NCBI GenBank assembly: GCA_029549705.1
Contig: JAKPIR010000314.1
Span: forward strand, 1-11,881
DNA: 11,881 bases
DNA from: Pseudomonadota bacterium
GTDB lineage: Bacteria > Pseudomonadota > Gammaproteobacteria > Burkholderiales > Methylophilaceae
Direction of reading: 5' to 3'
The notes under the pieces are model-generated. The model was not told the DNA's origin. It searched no databases and saw nothing but the letters and a program-made list of their open reading frames with translations. Position numbers and translations under genes: made by a program. Shown here one piece after another: positions 1 to 6,120 of this stretch (its first letter is position 1; every line of letters starts with the position of its first letter).

Positions 1-3000
1 GACCAGCCAAAAGTGAGTCTCAGCCAGATTGCGCTTGGGCTGAGCAATGTTGCGGGCGCATTTGAGAATGTTGGAGAAGTCGTACTCACCAATGCCAAAC
101 TTTCTGCGCCAACGCTTAACTTTTCAATGCAAAATTCACCGCAGTTATCTTTGCAAGAAATGGACTTAACGTTAAACGAATTGCGTTTAAATCACGGGCA
201 GCAAACGGTCGTACAGTTCGCAAATACGCACATTACCTTGCCTAACTTAGCGTTTGTTCAGCATAAAGATGCGCCACAACTGCAATTTGAGCATCTCAAT
301 GTGAATGTATCCAACATTCAACTGGAGCATGCTAAAGATACGCTGTTAGCTTTGCCTCAAGTGGATATCAATAATATCAGTCTGGATTTAGAAAAACGGC
401 AGGTGACTATTGCAGAAATCATATTGGCTAAAGGGATTGTTCAAGCGTCAAGAAATCAAGCTGGCATGCTCAATTGGCAAAGTGCATTTGAGTTTAAAGA
501 CGACCCTGTTGAAGCCAATAGTGAAGCTAAAACCGTAGCGACAGAAACTCCCTTAGTAAGCATAAACGAGCGGCCATTTGCGGTTGATATTGCCGCAGTG
601 AATTTACAACATTGGAAGTTGGCGTTAAAAGACCAAAGTTTTATGCAAGCTTTGCAGGTGAATGTGGCAGATGTTGGGGTGGACTTTACGATACATAACC
701 CTGATGGGCTTTGGCAGATCAATCAGCTTCAAACGACATTGAACAATATTACCGTAAAGTCTGGAGCATCGCCTAAATCAGTCGCAAGCCTAGATAAGAT
801 GGACCTTAGCCAAGGTGAAATTTTGCTGGATAAGCAACAAGTGAATGTTGCAGCTTTGGTGCTTTCAGGGTTAAAAACGGAAATTATCAAACCAGCCAAC
901 GCACCGCTTAATTGGCAAACCATGCTGCACACAACAACAAGTTCTGCGCAAAAGACTGCGCCCGTTAAGAGTAACGCAGCACAACAACAAGATTGGGGGC
1001 TAAATTTAAAAAGATTGGCACTTGAAAATAGCCAGTTGCATATTCAAGATAACAGCCACACCACGCCAGTGGTGCTAGACGTGGATAAATTAGCATTTGA
1101 AGCACGTGATGCCACGCTGGATTTATCTCGTCCACTGCCAGTCAAAGCTGGCTTTAACGTTAAGCAGGGCGGTCGCTTTGAGACGTTCGGTAAGATAACC
1201 CCCGTGCCGCTAAAGGCAAATTTAGACCTCAAGCTGGCAGCGCTTTCGCTCAAACCTTTTTCACCTTATCTGAATCAATTTACCTTGCTCAAGCTTAACG
1301 ATGGCGCGGCAAACGTTGCGGGTAAGCTCACGATGAAAGATGAAAAAACGTTTGCGCTAAATTATAACGGCGGCTTTAGTATTGATAAATTGGCCTTACT
1401 TGAAGAAGCCAGCGATGCGCCGTTTTTAGCTTGGGACCAATTGGCCAGCGACAGTCTGGACTTTTCAATGTCGCCCAACCGCGTGCATATGGCCGCATTA
1501 ACCATTGTTAAACCTGCAGGCAAGTTTATCATCCACGAAGATAAAAGCATGAATGTCACGCGCATTATGCGCGGTCAGGCAGCGGCAACCGCAGGCGCGC
1601 CAGCAACACAAAATTCAGCATCACAAGATAAAACAACAGTCGACGCGCAAGAAGTCGTTGCAAGCAAGAATGCAATCGCTAGCCCTACGCAGATGATTGG
1701 TGCTGCTGTAGCGCCGAAAATAGAAGATGAAGCGCCAGCACCTGTGAATTTGCCAGTGGCCGTTGAAGATGCCACGCCAGAAGCTTTTCCTGTGAGCATT
1801 GAAACCGTTCGCATTGATAATGCGGCTTTGGAGTTTGCTGATCTTTCCCTCAAGCCGCAATTTGGCACGCAAATTCACTCGCTCACGGGTGTGATTAATG
1901 GCGTATCAACCAATGCCAGCGCAGTTGCGCAAGTGGAACTAGATGGTAAAGTGGACGATTACGGCGCAGCGCGCATTCGCGGTTCGTTACAGCCATTTAA
2001 AGCCACCAATTTCACCGACCTAAAATTAGCTTTTACTAACTTGGAAATGAATCGTCTCACGCCTTATTCAGGTAAATTTGCCGGTAGGCGTATTGATTCA
2101 GGCAAACTGTCGGTTGATTTAGAATACAAAATCAAACAGCGGCAATTATCGGGCGAAAACAAATTTGTCATCAACAAACTTAAACTGGGTGAAAAGGTGG
2201 ATAGTGCCGAGGCTGCCAATTTACCGCTCGACTTAGCAATTGCGATACTGGAAGACAGTGACGGCGTGATAGACCTCGACTTGCCCATCACAGGTAGCTT
2301 GGATGACCCCAAATTCAGCTATGGCAGCATTGTCTGGAAAGCCATTCGTAACGTGTTGGGTAAAATTGTGACTGCACCGTTTCGTGCGCTAGGCAAGTTA
2401 TTTGGCAGTGGTGCAGATAAACTGGAAGCCATTTCATTTGAAGCCGGCAAGGCAACCATCAGCCCACCAGAGCTTGAAAAACTCAAAGCGGTGAGTGACG
2501 CTTTTGCTAAACGCCCCGGCCTCGCGCTAGGTATTGTGCCGAGCTACGATGTGGCTCTAGACACGCGCGCCATGCAAGAAACCACACTTCGTCGCCAAGT
2601 GGCAGAAGAAATGGGACTCAAACTTGCGGAAGGGCAAGAAGCAGGCCCGATTGATTTAACCAATCCTAAAGTGCAGAAAGCAATTGATGCGCTACACGAC
2701 ACGCTGACGAAAAAAGGCTTGCTCAAAAAACTGGCTTCAAAATTTGAAAAGCCGAAAGCGGGGCATTTTGAAGATGCACAAGAAAAACTCACGGTGAGCA
2801 TCGAGGTGAAAGAGGCTGATTTGCAAGCACTGGCAAAAGCACGCGGTGAGGCGATACAAAAAACGCTGGTAAACGCGGGTGTTGCGGCTGAACGTGTACG
2901 AATCCAAAAAACCGAAGCCATTAAGGCTGATAGTAAAACGAAAGCCATTCACACCAAGCTAACGCTAGAGGTTAAAAGTGCCCAAAAATCTGCTGAGACA

Positions 3001-3033
3001 GTCAATACATCAACCGCGACTGAAACAAAATAG
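1..3033 (+). CDS. DUF748 / AsmA-like envelope protein, 5'-truncated by window edge
   Basis: The reading frame is open from base 1 and ends at TAG 3031-3033, giving about 1010 visible codons; the GTG at 13 is internal, because the frame continues upstream of it without a stop. The visible part is a long run of amphipathic beta-rich repeats with many alternating L/V/N positions, as in AsmA-like proteins. An Ala/Pro/Thr-rich linker lies at about 1573-1790. The hallmark of the DUF748 family follows at about 2250-2400: an acidic 'DSDGVIDLDLPITGSLDDP' stretch, then 'KIVTAPFRALGKLFG'. The C-terminus (about 2435-3030) has 'ISFEAGKATISPPELEKL' and later a charged, OmpA-like segment. AsmA-superfamily proteins are envelope proteins linked to lipid transport or outer-membrane homeostasis; the exact role of DUF748 members is not settled. 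A signal peptide or membrane anchor would lie in the missing N-terminus. The gene is convergent with rsmE, with a hairpin repeat between them. Confidence 0.9.
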   Translation, partial: DQPKVSLSQIALGLSNVAGAFENVGEVVLTNAKLSAPTLNFSMQNSPQLSLQEMDLTLNELRLNHGQQTVVQFANTHITLPNLAFVQHKDAPQLQFEHLNVNVSNIQLEHAKDTLLALPQVDINNISLDLEKRQVTIAEIILAKGIVQASRNQAGMLNWQSAFEFKDDPVEANSEAKTVATETPLVSINERPFAVDIAAVNLQHWKLALKDQSFMQALQVNVADVGVDFTIHNPDGLWQINQLQTTLNNITVKSGASPKSVASLDKMDLSQGEILLDKQQVNVAALVLSGLKTEIIKPANAPLNWQTMLHTTTSSAQKTAPVKSNAAQQQDWGLNLKRLALENSQLHIQDNSHTTPVVLDVDKLAFEARDATLDLSRPLPVKAGFNVKQGGRFETFGKITPVPLKANLDLKLAALSLKPFSPYLNQFTLLKLNDGAANVAGKLTMKDEKTFALNYNGGFSIDKLALLEEASDAPFLAWDQLASDSLDFSMSPNRVHMAALTIVKPAGKFIIHEDKSMNVTRIMRGQAAATAGAPATQNSASQDKTTVDAQEVVASKNAIASPTQMIGAAVAPKIEDEAPAPVNLPVAVEDATPEAFPVSIETVRIDNAALEFADLSLKPQFGTQIHSLTGVINGVSTNASAVAQVELDGKVDDYGAARIRGSLQPFKATNFTDLKLAFTNLEMNRLTPYSGKFAGRRIDSGKLSVDLEYKIKQRQLSGENKFVINKLKLGEKVDSAEAANLPLDLAIAILEDSDGVIDLDLPITGSLDDPKFSYGSIVWKAIRNVLGKIVTAPFRALGKLFGSGADKLEAISFEAGKATISPPELEKLKAVSDAFAKRPGLALGIVPSYDVALDTRAMQETTLRRQVAEEMGLKLAEGQEAGPIDLTNPKVQKAIDALHDTLTKKGLLKKLASKFEKPKAGHFEDAQEKLTVSIEVKEADLQALAKARGEAIQKTLVNAGVAAERVRIQKTEAIKADSKTKAIHTKLTLEVKSAQKSAETVNTSTATETK

Positions 3034-3082
3034 CGCACAATTTTTATGTGTGAAAAACGGATTTTTGCAGTTGATTTTCTGC

Positions 3083-3165
3083 CGAGGATTTTTTTCGCCT
3101 CTGTGAGCCTTTGTTTATAAGGCTTCCAGGGCATCAAAAAAGGTTACGTGCTAAATCCCTCAAAA
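3083..3165. repeat. Intergenic hairpin-plus-tail repeat, copy 1
   Basis: An imperfect stem-loop has arms at 3097-3111 and 3119-3132 and a 7-nt loop. The arms pair except for one bulged base, one mismatch and one G-T pair. It is followed by a tail, GCATCAAAAAAGGTTAC, running into AAATCCCTCAAAA. The element aligns without gaps at an offset of 2680 nt to copy 2 from 3083 to about 3147, then with a one-base shift to the end. The most conserved blocks are CTGNGAGCCTT, AAGGCT, and GCATCRAAAAAGGTTRC. It sits in the 180-nt gap between two convergent genes. The T-run precedes the hairpin and an A-run follows it, so it does not have the usual form of an intrinsic terminator on the plus strand. Strand and boundaries are arbitrary. 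Confidence 0.7.
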
Positions 3166-3213
3166 ATACCACACTTTTTTAACGCAGATTTAATGCGGAA
3201 TTCTGGATACTTT

Positions 3214-3948
3214 TTAAAAGTCACCCCAAAGCGTTTGCATGCTGGCAATGGCGGTGAGGGCTGCGGTTTCTGTGCGCAAAATACGCGGGCCGAGCACAAT
3301 TGACTGAAAACCCTGTGCAAGCGCGGTGTCAATTTCGTGCTGGCTTAGTCCACCTTCGGCACCAATCAGTAATTGAATTTCTTGCAATGGTTTAGGGATA
3401 CTTTTGAGCGGTGTGGCACCAGTCGGGTTAAGCAAAATGCGCGTTTGGTTGGATTGCGGATGCGCACCAAGCCACTGCGGCAGTGTCATCGGCGTGTGGA
3501 CTTGCGGCACCACCGCGCGGCCAGATTGCTCGCAGGCAGACGCCACAATGTTTTGCCAGTGGGCTACACGTTTTTGTGCGCGGTCGGCACTGAGTTTTAC
3601 CACGCTACGTTCTGTAGCAATGGGCTGTATGTGAGTTACGCCTAACTCAACGGCTTTCTGGATGGTGAAGTCCATGCGGTCGCCGCTTGAGATGCCTTGC
3701 AAAAGCATGATGCGCAGCGCTGATTCATTTTCAATTTTCCGTTGTGCAATCACTTTGGCAACGGCGGTATTTTTGTTGACCGAGACCAGCGTGCATTCGT
3801 AATCAAAGCCATCACCATTAAAAATAATAACTAAATCACCAACATTTAATCTTAGTGCGCGGGTTGCATGTGCGGTCGCGCTTTCTGAAAGCGTGACCAA
3901 GGCGCCCAAAGTGAGTGCGTGGTCGGTAAAAAAGCGTAAATTCGCCAT
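3214..3948 (-). CDS. rsmE: 16S rRNA (uracil-1498-N3)-methyltransferase RsmE
   Basis: This 244-residue SPOUT-class methyltransferase uses S-adenosylmethionine to methylate N3 of U1498 in 16S rRNA of the small ribosomal subunit, in the cytoplasm. An N-terminal PUA-like RNA-binding domain (about residues 1-70, opening MANLRFFTDH) is followed by the SPOUT domain. The SAM-binding trefoil-knot motifs are clear: 'LLQGISSGDRMD' (82-93), 'LLIGAEGGLS' (193-202) and 'LGPRILRTETAA' (219-230). The usual GPEGG loop reads GAEGG here. I chose the ATG at 3948 over a GTG at 3960: family members normally begin M-x-R/L-R-F-F, and a GGAA lies 6 nt before this ATG. Length is normal for the family. A good sigma70-like promoter lies upstream on the minus strand (3984-4011). 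The gene is divergent from the thioredoxin-like gene. Confidence 0.95.
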   Translation of the reverse strand: MANLRFFTDHALTLGALVTLSESATAHATRALRLNVGDLVIIFNGDGFDYECTLVSVNKNTAVAKVIAQRKIENESALRIMLLQGISSGDRMDFTIQKAVELGVTHIQPIATERSVVKLSADRAQKRVAHWQNIVASACEQSGRAVVPQVHTPMTLPQWLGAHPQSNQTRILLNPTGATPLKSIPKPLQEIQLLIGAEGGLSQHEIDTALAQGFQSIVLGPRILRTETAALTAIASMQTLWGDF

Positions 3949-3960
3949 GAAGTGTTCCAC

Positions 3961-3988
3961 TTAACAAAGGGTTAAAAAGTGATAATAT
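3961..3988 (+). promoter_or_regulatory. Candidate sigma70 promoter for the thioredoxin-like gene
   Basis: TTAACA (3961-3966, 5 of 6 matches to TTGACA) is followed after 16 nt by TAATAT (3983-3988, 4 of 6 matches to TATAAT). This would give a leader of about 45 nt that includes the strong GAGGAG ribosome binding site at 4028-4033. The -10 lies on top of the rsmE -10 on the opposite strand. Confidence 0.4.
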
Positions 3989-4011
3989 AAACGCTAGTAT
4001 CAGCTCATCAA
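3984..4011 (-). promoter_or_regulatory. Candidate sigma70 promoter for rsmE
   Basis: Read on the minus strand, TTGATG (4011-4006, 4 of 6 matches to TTGACA) is followed after 16 nt by TATATT (3989-3984, 5 of 6 matches to TATAAT). Transcription would start about 30 nt before the rsmE ATG. The -10 overlaps the -10 of the candidate promoter on the other strand. Prediction by eye only. Confidence 0.5.
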
Positions 4012-4039
4012 TAATTATAACGAAATCGAGGAGAATAAC

Positions 4040-4606
4040 ATGGTAGCGCTAAATCCACCTGTCTGTAATTTCGGTCAACGCGCCGCGGATTTTAACTTGT
4101 TGGGTGTTGATGGCAAACGTCATACGCTGGCTGAAAGTGTAGGCAAAAACGGTTTGCTGGTGATGTTTATCTGCAATCATTGTCCTTACGTGAAGGCCAT
4201 TAAAACGCGCTTGGTGGCTGATTGTGCCGAATTAAAAAAATTAGGCATTAACAGCGTGGCGATTCAAAGCAATGACACTGAAAATTATCCAGAAGATTCT
4301 TTTGAGCGCATGCGGGAAGAATCTAACCTCTACAATTTTTCGTTTCCCTACTTGTATGATGATACGCAAGAAGTCGCTAAGGCCTATGGTGCGGTGTGTA
4401 CACCAGACTTTTTTGGCTTTAATGCTAATTTAGAGTTGCAATACCGCGGCAGGTTTGATGCCGCGGGGCGTCGTGTGGCTGATCAAAATAATCAGCGAGA
4501 TTTGTTTAATGCCATGAAGTTAATTGCCGAAACCGGTGAGGGCCCAAGAGAGCAAATTCCTAGCATTGGCTGTAGTATTAAATGGTTTGCAGAAGAGTCC
4601 ATTTAA
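4040..4606 (+). CDS. Thioredoxin-fold, peroxiredoxin-like protein (CNHC motif)
   Basis: This 188-residue protein has a thioredoxin fold and resembles the AhpC/TSA-Redoxin group often labelled 'thioredoxin family protein' or PRX-like 1. The N-terminus (CNFGQRAADFNLLGVDGK) is the usual redoxin entry strand. The redox motif is C45-N-H-C48 in 'FICNHCPYVKAI'. The cis-proline region is 'GAVCTPDFFGF', and the C-terminus ends with the group's 'PSIGCSIKWF' signature. There is no signal peptide or membrane segment, so it is probably cytoplasmic. The two-Cys motif suggests a thiol-disulfide or peroxide-reducing role, but the substrate is not known for this group. The start is supported by GAGGAG 6 nt upstream of the ATG. 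It is followed after 36 nt by an oxidoreductase gene with no terminator between, so the two are probably co-transcribed. Confidence 0.9.
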   Translation: MVALNPPVCNFGQRAADFNLLGVDGKRHTLAESVGKNGLLVMFICNHCPYVKAIKTRLVADCAELKKLGINSVAIQSNDTENYPEDSFERMREESNLYNFSFPYLYDDTQEVAKAYGAVCTPDFFGFNANLELQYRGRFDAAGRRVADQNNQRDLFNAMKLIAETGEGPREQIPSIGCSIKWFAEESI

Positions 4607-4642
4607 GCTGACTTTCTATCCTCTAATTTTCGAAAACCAACG

Positions 4643-5707
4643 ATGAACGCTGATAACCCTCAATCTATCGAAAAGCTCAACTGGGGCATTCTCGGTGCCG
4701 CGCGCGTGAACGAGCGCCTGCTGCCGGCCATTATTGAGGCGCCAAATGCACGTCTGGTAGCCGTCGCCAGCCGTCGGGCAGGTGCGGCACTCGCCACACT
4801 GCAAAAATATGCGCCGCATCATCAGCGTGATGTGCAGTGTTATGACGACTTGGAAAGCTTGATTCAAGATGATGAAATTCAGGCGATTTATTGCCCGTTA
4901 GCCAATGAAGAACACGCAGAATGGGCGATTAAAGCGATTAAAGCGGGCAAGCATGTGCTGATTGAAAAGCCGATGGCCATCCGTTCGCAAGCGGTTAATG
5001 CAATTTATGCGGCGGCCAATCAGTATCATGTCAAAGTGATGGAAGGCTTTATGTATCGCTTTCATCCGCAGCACCAGCAGGTGCAAGATATTGTCGCATC
5101 TGGCTTGATTGGCGATGTGCTGTCGGTGCGGGCAAGTTATTCATTTCTGATGAAAGAAGCGCGCATGTATCGCATCAATCGCAGCATGGCCAACGGTGGC
5201 GGTGCGATGTGGGACATCGGGCCTTACGCGATTCATTCTTTGAGATGGTGCTTTGCGCAGCAAGGCGTACCTGCCGATCCGGTCTCGGTCATCGCGCATG
5301 CCAAATTAAATGCGCATGGCGCAGATATTGTTACTAGCGGCGTGTTAGATTTTGGCTCAGATGCAGAAGGCCGCGCGCGTTTTGGCCATTTTGATATTAG
5401 TTTTGAGCGGTCACGCAAATCTGAATACGAGATTATTGGTACAAAAGGCTGGGTTAAATGTCACGCGGTTTGGGTGTTTCAAAACGATGTGCCTGTGATT
5501 AGCTGGGCGCTGGAAGATGGCCGGTACTCAGAAGAGCGCTTTGCACCCGTCAACCACTTCACTTTAGAAATCGAGCATTTCAGTGATTGTGTACTCAACG
5601 ATAAGCCGCCACGCCTGAATTTTGCCGACGCTAGAGGAAATTGCAAAACCATTGAAGCTGTTTTGGAAGCGATTACAAGCGGCCATCAAGTACAGATTGC
5701 CAAATAA
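4643..5707 (+). CDS. Gfo/Idh/MocA-family NAD(P)-dependent oxidoreductase
   Basis: This 354-residue protein has an N-terminal Rossmann domain with the nucleotide-binding turn 'WGILGAARV' (14-22), the family's catalytic 'EKPMA' motif with K109 ('HVLIEKPMAIRS'), and a C-terminal substrate domain. That domain carries 'GGGAMWDIGPYAIHSLRW' (185-202), where D191 and H198 are the expected catalytic-region residues. Members of this family oxidise or reduce sugars, inositols and related hydroxy compounds. The 'EGFMYRFHPQ' and 'GDIGPY'-type motifs place it closest to the dihydrodiol dehydrogenase / xylose dehydrogenase-like branch, but the substrate cannot be read from sequence. The only start candidate after the in-frame stop near 4610 is this ATG, which has no clear ribosome binding site, hinting at translation coupled to the upstream gene. 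Length is normal. Confidence 0.9.
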   Translation: MNADNPQSIEKLNWGILGAARVNERLLPAIIEAPNARLVAVASRRAGAALATLQKYAPHHQRDVQCYDDLESLIQDDEIQAIYCPLANEEHAEWAIKAIKAGKHVLIEKPMAIRSQAVNAIYAAANQYHVKVMEGFMYRFHPQHQQVQDIVASGLIGDVLSVRASYSFLMKEARMYRINRSMANGGGAMWDIGPYAIHSLRWCFAQQGVPADPVSVIAHAKLNAHGADIVTSGVLDFGSDAEGRARFGHFDISFERSRKSEYEIIGTKGWVKCHAVWVFQNDVPVISWALEDGRYSEERFAPVNHFTLEIEHFSDCVLNDKPPRLNFADARGNCKTIEAVLEAITSGHQVQIAK

Positions 5708-5762
5708 AAGAGGGCTTTTTGTTCCCTGCATGAAAATACAGAAAATCACCGCATAAAACCTA

Positions 5763-5846
5763 CGAGAAAAAAATACTGCTCTGCGAGCCTTATAAATAAA
5801 GGCTCGCAGAGCATCGAAAAAGGTTGCAGGTAGAAATCACCTAAAA
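5763..5846. repeat. Intergenic hairpin-plus-tail repeat, copy 2
   Basis: A perfect 15-bp inverted repeat (5777-5791 and 5799-5813, arm TGCTCTGCGAGCCTT) encloses a 7-nt AT loop. It is followed by the tail GCATCGAAAAAGGTTGC and then AAATCACCTAAAA. It matches copy 1 at 3083-3165 in arm position, loop length and tail. On the plus strand an A-run follows the hairpin; on the minus strand the hairpin is followed by A-T7, which looks terminator-like, but no minus-strand gene is present there. Confidence 0.75.
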
Positions 5847-5871
5847 TTTGAGAGTTTAAGATGAATACATA

Positions 5872-5924
5872 GAAGTGAATTTGGATGGTCGGCGCCAGAG
5901 AATTCCAGCGTCCGAATTCGCTTC
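5872..5924 (+). other. Long stem-loop, possible structured RNA
   Basis: GAAGTGAATTTGGA (5872-5885) pairs with TCCGAATTCGCTTC (5911-5924) over 14 bp, including two T-G pairs. Three further pairs (TGG 5886-5888 with CCA 5905-5907) follow after a 3-nt bulge. The two wobble pairs are G-U in plus-strand RNA but A-C mismatches in minus-strand RNA, so a plus-sense transcript is favoured. It could be part of a tkt leader, a small RNA or another repeat; function unknown. Confidence 0.45.
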
Positions 5925-5984
5925 AGCATCACTTTTAGTTCAATGGCAGCGTAAATTTTTGCACGTCAATAGCCACCTAAGCCC

Positions 5985-6009
5985 TTGCTGAAATAGGCTA
6001 TTTAAGCAA
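5985..6009. promoter_or_regulatory. AT-rich dyad, candidate operator
   Basis: TTGCTGAAATAG (5985-5996) and CTATTTAAGCAA (5998-6009) are inverted repeats with one mismatch around a single central base. The near-absent loop makes a protein-binding dyad more likely than an RNA hairpin. It lies about 110 nt before the tkt start and just upstream of the weak candidate promoter. No regulator is identified. Confidence 0.35.
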
Positions 6010-6058
6010 TAATTTAGTCTTTCATTAAAAGCGGTAATTTGACTGGCTTTTTAAAGAA

Positions 6059-6088
6059 TTCAATCAAAGTTTTATTGCACTTCATAAT
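6059..6088 (+). promoter_or_regulatory. Weak candidate promoter for tkt
   Basis: TTCAAT (6059-6064, 3 of 6) and CATAAT (6083-6088, 5 of 6) are separated by 18 nt. The -10 is good and the -35 poor, so transcription from here might need an activator, for which the dyad at 5985-6009 would be a plausible site. Low confidence. Confidence 0.25.
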
Positions 6089-6120
6089 AAGACTTCAAGT
6101 TAATCATTAGGGAGAAAACT

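Larger units (their letters stand above)
5708..6120. other. 413-nt non-coding region upstream of tkt
   Basis: No credible coding frame is present; ATGs here are followed within a few codons by stops. The region holds the second copy of the hairpin repeat (5763-5846), a long stem-loop (5872-5924), an AT-rich dyad (5985-6009), a weak candidate promoter (6059-6088), and the tkt ribosome binding site AGGGAG (6109-6114). No convincing terminator follows the oxidoreductase gene: the only dyad right after its stop (AGGG/CCCT, about 5711-5727) is 4 bp. Confidence 0.7.

Noticed and set aside
13..15. GTG at 13 as the true start of the DUF748 protein
   Set aside because: The frame is open upstream to base 1 and the protein lacks any signal peptide or anchor at that point, so the gene begins outside the window.
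2544..2948. 134-residue open frame on the minus strand inside the DUF748 gene
   Set aside because: It is a compositional shadow, rich in Ser/Cys/Ala, with no domain, no ribosome binding site and full overlap with a clearly coding frame.
3949..3960. GTG at 3960 as the rsmE start
   Set aside because: It has no ribosome binding site and adds four residues before the conserved N-terminus; the ATG at 3948 fits the family better.
5708..5730. Possible terminator after the oxidoreductase gene
   Set aside because: The AGGG/CCCT stem is only 4 bp with a 9-nt loop and no following T-run.
5763..5846. Repeat copy 2 as an intrinsic terminator for the oxidoreductase gene
   Set aside because: On the plus strand the hairpin is followed by A residues rather than Ts; only the minus-strand reading looks terminator-like and no gene reads that way.
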